A stretch of DNA of 64,000 bases from Gallionella straubiae. Lineage in GTDB: Bacteria > Pseudomonadota > Gammaproteobacteria > Burkholderiales > Gallionellaceae. Under the pieces are notes generated by a model. It did not search any database. It saw nothing but the letters and a program-made list of their open reading frames with translations, and was not told the DNA's origin. This document shows, one piece after another, positions 7,683 through 14,980 of this stretch. How positions within the stretch are numbered: the first letter of the stretch is position 1; the number at the start of each line of letters is the position of its first letter. The stretch lies in NCBI RefSeq assembly GCF_051257895.1, contig NZ_CP194331.1:1302001-1366000 (forward strand), given 5' to 3'. The position numbers and the translations under genes were made by a program.

Positions 7683-8852
7683 ATGCTGCCCCGGCCACTA
7701 TTTTCAATCTTGCTATGCAGCCTGTTGGCTGGCATGGCGCACGCCGCACCGGATTCGCGCAACACCGAGGTGCAGCTAGCGAAAAGCCTGCAAGCCATCA
7801 AGAACAGCCGTCTCGATATCGCGCTCAACGAGGTGGACAGCCTGTTGCGCGTCAACCCCAATTTCAAGCTGGCACACCTGGTCAAGGGCGACGTCCTGAT
7901 GGCCCGCGCCGGCGCGATCGACAACTTTGGCAGCGCCGCGCATGCGCCGCGCGACAAGATCGAGGATCTGCGCGACGAGGCGCGGGTACGCCTGCAGCGA
8001 GTCCTGTCGCAACCGGACAGCAAGCTCGCACCGCGCTTCTTATGGAAGCTCGATGCACAACAGAAATATGCGCTGGTGGTGGATACCAGCCGCGCCACGC
8101 TGTTCGTTTATGAAAACGTGAACGGCGAGCCGCGCTACGTCACCGACTTCTACATCACCATCGGCAAGCTCGGCACCGAAAAAGTTTCCGAAGGCGACAA
8201 ACGCACCCCGATCGGGGTGTATTTCGTCAAGGCCGAACTGCCGAAGAGCAAGCTTGCCGACTTGTACGGCGACGGCGCCTACCCGCTCAGCTACCCGAAC
8301 GAATGGGACCGCAAGAACAAGCGCACCGGTAGCGGCATCTGGCTGCACGGCACGCCAAAAGATACCTACAGCCGCCCTCCGCGTGCCAGCGACGGTTGCG
8401 TGGTGCTGGCGAATGACGACCTGAACAAGCTCGCCTCCTACATGCAAGTCGGCGTCACGCCGATCATCATCACCAACAGCATGGAATGGAGCAGCGAACA
8501 GGATCAGAATGAACGCGATGCGCTGCTGCAGGCGGTCGAGCAATGGCGCAAGGATTGGGCAAATCTCGATACCGACGCCTACCTCACGCATTACTCGCGC
8601 GATTTTTCCAGCGACAGCGCGGATTACGCGGCATGGGCGAAACAGAAGCAGCTGGTGAACAGCGGAAAATCCTGGATCAAGGTCAACCTCTCGAAGGTCA
8701 GCGTGTTCACCTATCCCGAGCATCCCGGCATGGTGGTGGTCAATTTCGAGCAAGACTACAGCAGCAACAACCTGTCCAACCGCATGAAGAAGCGCCAGTA
8801 CTGGATCAAGCGCAACAACCGCTGGCAGATCGTCTACGAAGGGGCCGCATAG
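7683..8852 (+). CDS. L,D-transpeptidase (YkuD domain) with NTF2-like C-terminal domain
   Basis: A 389-residue exported protein with a short signal peptide (LFSILLCSLLAGMAHA). The YkuD catalytic domain spans about residues 120-260 and carries the HG...SDGC motif (WLHGTPKD, then RASDGCVVL), with Cys as the nucleophile. These enzymes make 3-3 peptidoglycan cross-links, attach lipoproteins, or cleave such attachments; which applies here cannot be told. The last 120 residues form an NTF2-like domain shared with the preceding TPR protein. The gene begins 3 bases after the TPR stop and its own stop lies one base before the cyclophilin start, so the three form a tight periplasmic operon. Confidence 0.9.
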   Translation: MLPRPLFSILLCSLLAGMAHAAPDSRNTEVQLAKSLQAIKNSRLDIALNEVDSLLRVNPNFKLAHLVKGDVLMARAGAIDNFGSAAHAPRDKIEDLRDEARVRLQRVLSQPDSKLAPRFLWKLDAQQKYALVVDTSRATLFVYENVNGEPRYVTDFYITIGKLGTEKVSEGDKRTPIGVYFVKAELPKSKLADLYGDGAYPLSYPNEWDRKNKRTGSGIWLHGTPKDTYSRPPRASDGCVVLANDDLNKLASYMQVGVTPIIITNSMEWSSEQDQNERDALLQAVEQWRKDWANLDTDAYLTHYSRDFSSDSADYAAWAKQKQLVNSGKSWIKVNLSKVSVFTYPEHPGMVVVNFEQDYSSNNLSNRMKKRQYWIKRNNRWQIVYEGAA

Positions 8853-8853
8853 C

Positions 8854-9438
8854 ATGAAACACCTGTTTACCGCACTGCTCGCACTGCTGCTATGCGGCGT
8901 GATGCAATCATCCCATTCTCTAACTCAAGGCAAACAAGGTAAAAAAACCATGGTCAAACTGCACACCAATCACGGCGTCATCACCCTGCAACTGGATGCC
9001 GAAAAAGCCCCGGAAACCGTCAGGAATTTCCTCGAATACGCGAACAGCGGCTTCTACGACGGCACCATCTTCCATCGCGTCATCGACAACTTCATGATCC
9101 AGGGCGGCGGTTTCGAACCCGGCATGAAGCAAAAGAAGGCCAACGCACCGGTCAAGAACGAGGCGGCCAACGGCCTGACCAACGACACCTACACCATCGC
9201 CATGGCGCGCACTTCCGACCCGCATTCGGCCACTGCGCAATTTTTCATCAACACGAAGAACAACCAATTCCTCAATTATCCGGGGCAGGACGGCTGGGGC
9301 TACTGCGTGTTCGGCAAAGTGGTCGAAGGCATGGAAGTGGTGGACAAGATAGGCAAGGTCGGCACCGGCTTCCGTTCCGGGCATCACGACGTTCCGGAAG
9401 AAGACGTCGTCATCACCAAGGCGGAAGTGGTGAAGTAA
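8854..9438 (+). CDS. Peptidyl-prolyl cis-trans isomerase, cyclophilin type, with export signal
   Basis: A 194-residue protein with a probable signal peptide (MKHLFTALLALLLCGVMQSS) and a short bacterial cyclophilin domain from about residue 33. Signature segments are FHRVIDNFMIQGGGF, the AQFFIN motif and GYCVFGKVVEGMEVVDKI. It catalyses isomerisation of X-Pro bonds, here presumably in the periplasm. An internal ATG at 8950, preceded by AAGG ten bases upstream, starts exactly where cytoplasmic PpiB proteins start (MVKLHTNHG, 162 residues), so a second cytoplasmic product is possible. It is the last gene of the TPR/transpeptidase operon. Confidence 0.92.
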   Translation: MKHLFTALLALLLCGVMQSSHSLTQGKQGKKTMVKLHTNHGVITLQLDAEKAPETVRNFLEYANSGFYDGTIFHRVIDNFMIQGGGFEPGMKQKKANAPVKNEAANGLTNDTYTIAMARTSDPHSATAQFFINTKNNQFLNYPGQDGWGYCVFGKVVEGMEVVDKIGKVGTGFRSGHHDVPEEDVVITKAEVVK

Positions 9439-9444
9439 TCATAA

Positions 9445-9475
9445 AAAACGGCGCATCTCGCGCCGTTTTGTTTTT
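9445..9475 (+). terminator. Rho-independent terminator between the cyclophilin gene and lpxH
   Basis: A stem of about 10 bp (AAAACGGCGC / GCGCCGTTTT with a short loop) ends at 9469 and is followed by GTTTTT. The T-tract ends only one base before the lpxH ATG at 9477. Confidence 0.85.
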
Positions 9476-9476
9476 C

Positions 9477-10199
9477 ATGCCCCATTCCCTGCTCATCTCC
9501 GACCTGCATCTCGGCTCCGGCCAGCCGCACAGCATGGCGGCGTTCCGGCGCTTCATCGCCGAAACCGCACCGCAGGCCGAGGCGCTGTATATCCTCGGCG
9601 ACCTGTTCGATTACTGGGCGGGAGACGACGACCTGGAGGATGCATTCTGCGCCGAGGTGATAGCCGCATTGCGCGGCCTCGCGCAGCGCGGCACCGGGCT
9701 ATACCTGATGCACGGCAACCGCGACCTGTTGATGGGCGCGGCGCTGGCAAACGCCTGCCGCGCCACGCTGCTGGACGACCCGGTACTGATCGATCTGTAC
9801 GGCACACCGACGCTGCTCAGCCACGGCGACCAGCTATGCACCCATGATGCCGAATACCAGCGCTACCGCGCACAGGTACATGATGCGGACTTCCAGCGGC
9901 AGTTTCTCGCCCGGCCGCTGGCGGAACGCAAGACCTATATCGCGCAACTGCGTGAGCGCAGCATGGCGGAAAAGCAGAGCAAGGACAGCGCGATCATGGA
10001 CGTGAGCGACGAAGCGGTCGCGGCCTTGCTGCGCGAGCACGGCTATCCGCGCCTGATCCACGGCCACACCCACCGCCCGGGCCGCCATGAGCATGCCGTC
10101 GACGGTCGCACCTGCGAACGCTGGGTGCTGGGCGATTGGGACCGGCAGGGATCGGCGCTGCGCTGCGACGCACAGGGCTGCCGCTCAGTCGTTTTTTGA
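9477..10199 (+). CDS. lpxH: UDP-2,3-diacylglucosamine diphosphatase
   Basis: A 240-residue calcineurin-like phosphoesterase of the lipid A pathway. It hydrolyses UDP-2,3-diacylglucosamine to lipid X and UMP at the inner face of the inner membrane. The metal-binding motifs are complete: DLHLGS at the N-terminus, GDLFDYW, GNRD, and GHTHRPG near the C-terminus. The start is the ATG at 9477 (MPHSLLISDLHL); a TTG at 9468 lies inside the terminator stem. No Shine-Dalgarno sequence is visible because the terminator T-run directly precedes the start. The 3' end overlaps the convergent nuclease gene by 15 bases. Confidence 0.95.
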   Translation: MPHSLLISDLHLGSGQPHSMAAFRRFIAETAPQAEALYILGDLFDYWAGDDDLEDAFCAEVIAALRGLAQRGTGLYLMHGNRDLLMGAALANACRATLLDDPVLIDLYGTPTLLSHGDQLCTHDAEYQRYRAQVHDADFQRQFLARPLAERKTYIAQLRERSMAEKQSKDSAIMDVSDEAVAALLREHGYPRLIHGHTHRPGRHEHAVDGRTCERWVLGDWDRQGSALRCDAQGCRSVVF

Positions 10200-10853
10200 T
10201 TCCTTAGGGGAGCAAAGCTTCTCGCAGGGCACGCCGTCGCCGTTGCCGTCCAGCGTCTTGTGGCCGCACCGCGCCAAGTAATGCCTGGCTTCTTCACACG
10301 AAGACATCTGAGAACAATGCTTCTTGCTTCCGCAGGCGATGCCGGATGCGGTTGCAGCGGCGGCCCGGGGTTGCACCGTGGCCGCGTGCTGCTTGCGCCA
10401 CTGCGAGGGTTCGACCGCCTCTTCTCCCGCCCATAGTCCGCGCCTGGCCTGCTGCGCTTCGCGCTGCAGCGCCATCAGCTCGCGGTTGCTGTGGAAACGT
10501 GAATATTCCCAGGCCATGCCGCGCCGCACCTGCTCGTGATTCACGTTGAGCCCGTCGGCATGCACGGTTGCGACCAGCCGCCCGTAATCATCCACCGCGC
10601 GGCTCACCACCCGTATCTGCTTGCCCATCGCCATGTCGGCCAGCGATTTCTGCGATGCGGTGCCATAGGGCTGGGCTTTCTCCGGCGCATCCACTTCGGC
10701 AAGCCGCACCTTCACCGGGTTGCCGCCCCGCAGCACCAGCAGCGTATCTCCGTCCAGCACGGCAATCACCTTGCCGGAGAAGTCTGCCGCCTGCGCCAAG
10801 CCGCCTGCCAAAAGCAGCAGGACACATGCCAGGCGGCGCAAACGGCTAATCAT
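10185..10853 (-). CDS. Exported thermonuclease-like protein with Excalibur domain
   Basis: A 222-residue protein with a signal peptide (LACVLLLLAGGLAQAA), a staphylococcal-nuclease domain at about 22-150 with the active-site motifs VLDGDTLLV, VRLAEVDAPE and DDYGRLV, and an Excalibur calcium-binding domain at the C-terminus (Cys-rich, DGNGDGVPCE). It is likely a secreted or periplasmic Ca-dependent nuclease. The ATG at 10853 overlaps the pgpA stop as ATGA, so it is translated as the last gene of the thiL-pgpA unit. A longer frame upstream lies inside pgpA and is not coding. Confidence 0.9.
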   Translation of the reverse strand: MISRLRRLACVLLLLAGGLAQAADFSGKVIAVLDGDTLLVLRGGNPVKVRLAEVDAPEKAQPYGTASQKSLADMAMGKQIRVVSRAVDDYGRLVATVHADGLNVNHEQVRRGMAWEYSRFHSNRELMALQREAQQARRGLWAGEEAVEPSQWRKQHAATVQPRAAAATASGIACGSKKHCSQMSSCEEARHYLARCGHKTLDGNGDGVPCEKLCSPKESKND

Positions 10854-11353
10854 GACAGCACGCTCTTGACGACGGCCAGACACAGCAGGGTATAGCCGGC
10901 GGCGAGTAGATCGTCGAACATCACTCCGAGGCCGCCGTGCATGTTGCTGTCGAAATAGCGGATCGGCTGCGGCTTGACGATGTCGAACAGGCGGAACAGC
11001 GCGAAGGCCAGCAGCGCCCAGTCCCAGCCTGGCGGCGTGAAGAACAGCACCAGCATGAATGCCACGATCTCGTCCCACACGATACCTTCGTAATCGTCGA
11101 TCCCCAGCGTCTTGCCAGTAATGTCGCACACCCGCACGCCGACAGCGAATGCAACAACCATCGCCGCAAGGAACAGCCAGCCCGTCAGGCGCGGCTCGAG
11201 GTACCAGTACATCGGGAAGGCGACCAGCGTGCCGAATGTCCCGGGCGCCTTGCGCGCCAGCCCGCTGCCGAAGCCGAACGACAGCAGGTGCGCCGGATGG
11301 CTCAGCAAAAATTGCCAGCTCGGTTTGACGAACAGTTCACCGGAAGTGGTCAT
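10850..11353 (-). CDS. pgpA: Phosphatidylglycerophosphatase A
   Basis: A 167-residue inner-membrane enzyme that dephosphorylates phosphatidylglycerol phosphate in phospholipid synthesis. Family features are GSGLARKAPGTFGTL, the acidic segment IDDYEGIVWDEIVAF and RYFDSNMHGGLGVMFDD, with hydrophobic spans between them. The start at 11353 (MTTSGELF) lies inside the end of thiL, a 17-base overlap, and a longer frame from 11422 was rejected. thiL-pgpA adjacency is common in proteobacteria. Confidence 0.95.
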   Translation of the reverse strand: MTTSGELFVKPSWQFLLSHPAHLLSFGFGSGLARKAPGTFGTLVAFPMYWYLEPRLTGWLFLAAMVVAFAVGVRVCDITGKTLGIDDYEGIVWDEIVAFMLVLFFTPPGWDWALLAFALFRLFDIVKPQPIRYFDSNMHGGLGVMFDDLLAAGYTLLCLAVVKSVLS

Positions 11354-12296
11354 AGCCGCCAGCCTCGACGTTGAGTGGATTGCCTGCCGCATCGTGCAGG
11401 GTGCAGTCGCGCCCCGCAACAATTTTTCCGATGCGGGTCAGCGGCAGGTTAAGCCGTTCGGCAAGCTCCGTCAATTCCGCATGTCGCGTTGCGGGAGCGG
11501 TGAAGCACAGCTCGTAATCGTCGCCGCCGGCCAGTGCACATTGCCTCGCCAGCGGCCGCGACAGATGGGCATGCAGGGCAGGCGAGAGCGGCAGCGCAGG
11601 GAAATAGAGCTGCGCGCCCAGCTGCGAGGCCTCCAGGATATGCCCGAGATCGGCGAGCAGCCCGTCGGAAACATCGATCGCGCTGCTGGCGATGCCGCGC
11701 AGCGCCAGCCCCAGCGTCACGCGCGGCTGCGGCCGGTGCAGCGCAGGCGCGCAGGCCGCAAATTCCGCATCGGACAGGGCGATGCGTCCCTGCAGATGCG
11801 CCAGGGCCAGCGCCGCATCGCCGAGCGTACCCGAGACCCAGATTTCATCGCCCGCCTGCGCGCCGCTGCGGCGCAACGCGCGTTCCGCCGGCACTTCGCC
11901 GAAGATGGTCACGCACAGGTTGAGTGGCCCGCGCGTGGTGTCGCCGCCGACCAGTTCCACGCCGTATTGATCCGCCAGCGCGAAGAAACCCGCGCTGAAT
12001 TGCGCGAGCCACGCCTCGTCTGCCCCGGGCAGTGCGACGGCCAGCGTCGCCCAGCGCGGCGCGGCGCCCATCGCCGCCAGATCGGACAGGTTCACCGCCA
12101 GCGCCTTGTGTCCGAGCAGGAAGGGATCGGCGTCGGGCAGGAAATGCGTGCCGCTCACCAGCATGTCCGTGGACACCGCGAGCACATTGCCCTCATTCAC
12201 CTGCAGCAATGCAGCGTCGTCGCCCACGCCGAGCAGCGCGCCGGGCGTGGCACGGGTGAAGAAACGCCCGATGAGATCGAACTCGGATATGCTCAT
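11337..12296 (-). CDS. thiL: Thiamine-monophosphate kinase
   Basis: A 319-residue member of the PurM/ThiL family that phosphorylates thiamine phosphate to thiamine diphosphate, the active cofactor. Visible motifs are GVGDDAALL near the N-terminus, STDMLVSGTHF, GGDTTRGPL, DVSDGLLADLGHI and AGGDDYELCFTAP. The ATG at 12296 is preceded by CGGAG at a good distance; the longer frame from 12401 runs through a palindromic repeat. The gene lies downstream of nusB after a 144-base gap filled by that repeat. Confidence 0.95.
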   Translation of the reverse strand: MSISEFDLIGRFFTRATPGALLGVGDDAALLQVNEGNVLAVSTDMLVSGTHFLPDADPFLLGHKALAVNLSDLAAMGAAPRWATLAVALPGADEAWLAQFSAGFFALADQYGVELVGGDTTRGPLNLCVTIFGEVPAERALRRSGAQAGDEIWVSGTLGDAALALAHLQGRIALSDAEFAACAPALHRPQPRVTLGLALRGIASSAIDVSDGLLADLGHILEASQLGAQLYFPALPLSPALHAHLSRPLARQCALAGGDDYELCFTAPATRHAELTELAERLNLPLTRIGKIVAGRDCTLHDAAGNPLNVEAGGYDHFR

Positions 12297-12329
12297 CTGC
12301 TGCTCCGGAAAAATTCTAATCCGCAGTCT

Positions 12330-12420
12330 GTAGGTCGGGTTAAGCGCAGTTTTTTGCGCTGTAACCCGACATTCACTGCGCATCGTCGGGTTACGCGGCA
12401 AAGCCGCTAACCCGACCTAC
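12330..12420. repeat. Double palindromic repeat of the GTAGGTCGGG family (nusB-thiL gap)
   Basis: A 91-base element bounded by GTAGGTCGGG and CCCGACCTAC. Inside are two back-to-back hairpins: one with an AGCGCA / TGCGCT inner stem and a T-rich loop, the other with a GCGGC / GCCGC inner stem. This is the arrangement of REP/BIME-like elements. Related copies lie at 17101-17123 and 58659-58713. It sits in the nusB-thiL gap and could affect transcription or mRNA stability there. Confidence 0.8.
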
Positions 12421-12440
12421 CCCGCTGAAAACAGGAAACC

Positions 12441-12905
12441 CTATCTCGCACTGACCTCGACCGCACGCACCTGCGGCGCGAGCTTGTCGAGCACGCCGTT
12501 GACGTACTTGTGGCCGTCGGTGCCGCCGAAGGTCTTGGCCAGCTCCACCGCTTCGTTGATGACGACCTTGTAGGGCACTTCGAGGTGCTGCGACAGTTCG
12601 AACGCCCCCAGCAGCAGCACGGAAAACTCCACCGGGCTGAGTTCGGCGAGCGGCCGGTCGAGATGCGGCGCGAGCAACGCCTCGAGGCCGGCGTGCTGAT
12701 CCAGCGTGCCGCACAGCAATCTGGAAAACAATTCCTTGTCGAAACGGCCGAGATTTTTTTCCGCCAGAATTTGCTTTTCGATCTGCGCCTTGTCGCCCGC
12801 GGTAACGCGCCACTGATAGACGCCCTGCAGCGCAAGTTCGCGCGCACGGTGGCGCGGGCTCTTGCCCGGCGCCTTCTTCGTCTCCAGACCGGCGGCCGTG
12901 CTCAT
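12441..12905 (-). CDS. nusB: Transcription antitermination protein NusB
   Basis: A 154-residue all-helical protein that with NusE (S10, also in this window) binds boxA RNA in rRNA operon antitermination. The N-terminal RHRARELALQGVYQW and the C-terminal EAVELAKTFGGTDGHKYVNGVLDK are typical. Its ATG overlaps the ribH stop as ATGA (12902-12905), the usual ribH-nusB coupling. Confidence 0.96.
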   Translation of the reverse strand: MSTAAGLETKKAPGKSPRHRARELALQGVYQWRVTAGDKAQIEKQILAEKNLGRFDKELFSRLLCGTLDQHAGLEALLAPHLDRPLAELSPVEFSVLLLGAFELSQHLEVPYKVVINEAVELAKTFGGTDGHKYVNGVLDKLAPQVRAVEVSAR

Positions 12906-13354
12906 GCCAAGTCACGCAGCAGGTTGGCCATCTCGATGGCGACCAGCGCGGCCTCGCCGCCCTTGACGCGCATGCGCTCGATCGCCTGCTCGTCGTTGTC
13001 GGTAGTGAGGATCGCGTTGGCGACCGGCACGCCGCAGGCCAGCTGGACCTCGTTTACGCAGCGCGCCGACTCGTTCGACACCACCTCGAAGTGGTAGGTG
13101 TCGCCGCGGATCACCGCGCCCAGCGCGATCAGCGCATCGAACTTTTCGCTCTCCGCCATGTGTAGCAGCACCAGCGCGATCTCCAGCGCACCCGGCACCG
13201 TCGCCAGCGTGATATCTGCATCCGCAACCCCCTGCTGCACCAGCTGCGCGCGACATGCGCCCAGCAAACCTTCGCATATCTCGGGATTGAAGCGGCTCTG
13301 CACGATGCCGATACGCAGGCCCTTGCCGTCCAGTTTTTTCTCGATTTCCCTCAT
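12902..13354 (-). CDS. ribH: 6,7-dimethyl-8-ribityllumazine synthase
   Basis: A 150-residue lumazine synthase that condenses 5-amino-6-ribitylaminouracil with 3,4-dihydroxybutanone 4-phosphate, the penultimate riboflavin step. Motifs seen are the N-terminal VQSRFNPEI, VPGALEIAL and ALGAVIRGDTYHFEVV, where the His is the catalytic base. It overlaps ribBX by ATGA at its start (13351-13354) and nusB at its end, so all three are translationally coupled. Confidence 0.97.
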   Translation of the reverse strand: MREIEKKLDGKGLRIGIVQSRFNPEICEGLLGACRAQLVQQGVADADITLATVPGALEIALVLLHMAESEKFDALIALGAVIRGDTYHFEVVSNESARCVNEVQLACGVPVANAILTTDNDEQAIERMRVKGGEAALVAIEMANLLRDLA

Positions 13355-14466
13355 TTGTTTTCCTTGCCTTTAGACTGACACTGACAATAACTCACCACTT
13401 CCAGACCGAAGCCGGTCATGCTCGGCAGCTTGCGCGGCGTGCCCAGCAGGCACATCTTGCCCACGCCGAGGTCGCGCAAAATCTGTGCGCCGATGCCGTA
13501 GCTGCGCGGATCCCAGCGCAGCACCGGGTGTGCATCCTGCGTCGCGGCGGCGCGCGCCAGCAGGTCATGCGAAGTCTCTCCGTGGTGCATCAGGATCAAC
13601 ACGCCGCGTGGCGACTGGCTGATTCTGGTCAGCGCATCATGCACGCTGGTGGAATGCGAATGATCGACCTGCTCGAGGAAATCCATCACCGACAGCGGCT
13701 CGTGCACGCGCACCAGCGTCTCGGCATCGCGGCGAATCTCGCCCTTGCACAGCGCCAGGTGGGCGCGCTGCGTGGTCTTGTCCAGGTAGGTAACCAGCTC
13801 CAGTGTGCCGTAGGCCGTCTGCACGCTGCGCTGCGCGACGCGCTCGACCAGCTTCTCGTTCTGACTGCGGTACTCGATCAGGCTCGCGATCGTGCCGATC
13901 TTGAGGCCGTGCTGTTTGGCGAACCCGATCAGGTCAGGCAGCCGCGCCATCTCGCCGTCGTCCTTGAGGATTTCGCAGATCACCGACGCCGGCGTCAGCC
14001 CCGCCAGTTGCGCAAGATCGCAGCCCGCCTCGGTGTGCCCGGCGCGCACCAGCACCCCGCCGTTTTGCGCCATCAGCGGGAAGATATGGCCGGGCTGCAC
14101 GATGTCGGCAGGCTTGGCATTCTTGCTCGCCGCCGCCTCGATGGTGCGCGCACGGTCGGCCGCCGAGATGCCGGTGGTCACGCCGGACGCCGCCTCGATG
14201 GACAGGGTGAAATTGGTGCCGAGCGGCGAACCGTTCTTGCGCACCATGAGCGGCAGATCGAGCTGCTTGCAATGCGCCTCGGTCAGCGTCAGGCAGATCA
14301 GGCCGCGGCCATGCTTGGCCATGAAGTTGATCTTCTCCGGCGTGACGAATTCGGCGGCGAACACCAGATCGCCCTCGTTCTCGCGATCCTCCTCGTCCAC
14401 CAGCACGACCATGCGCCCGGCGCGGATTTCGGCGATGATGTCCTGAATTGGTGCTATGTCTGTCAT
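13351..14466 (-). CDS. ribB: 3,4-dihydroxy-2-butanone-4-phosphate synthase with degenerate RibA domain (RibBX)
   Basis: A 371-residue two-domain protein. Residues about 1-205 are a complete RibB: DEEDRENEGDLVFAAE, GRGLICLTLT, the TGISAADRARTI segment and HTEAGCDLAQLAG, giving 3,4-dihydroxybutanone 4-phosphate from ribulose 5-phosphate. The remainder aligns with GTP cyclohydrolase II, but the three zinc cysteines expected after the RVH motif are absent (here RVHEPLSVMDFLEQVDHS), so it should have no cyclohydrolase activity. This is the RibBX form known in several proteobacteria. The ATG at 14466 (MTDIAPIQD) is where similarity begins; the frame extends further upstream without homology. Confidence 0.93.
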   Translation of the reverse strand: MTDIAPIQDIIAEIRAGRMVVLVDEEDRENEGDLVFAAEFVTPEKINFMAKHGRGLICLTLTEAHCKQLDLPLMVRKNGSPLGTNFTLSIEAASGVTTGISAADRARTIEAAASKNAKPADIVQPGHIFPLMAQNGGVLVRAGHTEAGCDLAQLAGLTPASVICEILKDDGEMARLPDLIGFAKQHGLKIGTIASLIEYRSQNEKLVERVAQRSVQTAYGTLELVTYLDKTTQRAHLALCKGEIRRDAETLVRVHEPLSVMDFLEQVDHSHSTSVHDALTRISQSPRGVLILMHHGETSHDLLARAAATQDAHPVLRWDPRSYGIGAQILRDLGVGKMCLLGTPRKLPSMTGFGLEVVSYCQCQSKGKENK

Positions 14467-14579
14467 GCGTAACCTCGAAAAACCGGCAGGCCCGCGCAGG
14501 AAGCGCAGCTGCCGAAGATGTGCAATTCTACCATTTTCGGCACGGCGACTCGCTTGTTCTACAGGGAGAACGGCAGGAA

Positions 14580-14867
14580 ATGACCCGAAAAACGACACCC
14601 CGCAACTGGTCAGCGAAGGTGACCCGCGAGAGCTTCGCACTCGACCTCGAAGAAGGCGTCTTCACCTGGCAGGACCCGAAACGCATCGCCGAATCGCTGA
14701 GGCGCTCGGCGGAATCCAGCACACGCCGCAAAGCCCCGCCCTTCCGCTCCGCCATGTCCATGCTGGTGTTCTACGTCAACCGCGCGGGCAAAAATCTCGA
14801 CGAGAACCAGAAGCGCATCATCGAACAAGCCAAGGATGAGCTGCGCGCGCTGTATGGAAAACGATAA
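14580..14867 (+). CDS. DUF3175 family protein
   Basis: A 95-residue basic protein (MTRKTTPRNWSAKVTRESFA) that matches what I recall of the DUF3175 family, including the RKAPPFRSAMSMLVFYVNRAG segment. Function unknown. The ATG at 14580 follows AGGA; an upstream frame from 14448 runs against the ribBX start and is not coding. The gene is divergent from ribBX and stands at the left edge of the accessory segment that separates ribBX from ribE. Its base composition is like the chromosome, so it may belong to the host side of the junction. Confidence 0.8.
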   Translation: MTRKTTPRNWSAKVTRESFALDLEEGVFTWQDPKRIAESLRRSAESSTRRKAPPFRSAMSMLVFYVNRAGKNLDENQKRIIEQAKDELRALYGKR

Positions 14868-14980
14868 AAATGCATAGATATTTCGGCATATTGTTTTCGG
14901 TGCAAAGGTCGGGTAGGGTGCGAACCGAATTCTCTCTACACCGGAACGCCATGTTTGACGCACAGTTTCGTCGTGTTTGA

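Noticed and set aside
14467..14580. FMN riboswitch expected before ribBX, or before ribD/ribE
   Set aside because: None of the conserved FMN-aptamer segments could be recognised in these gaps by eye; a covariance search would settle it.
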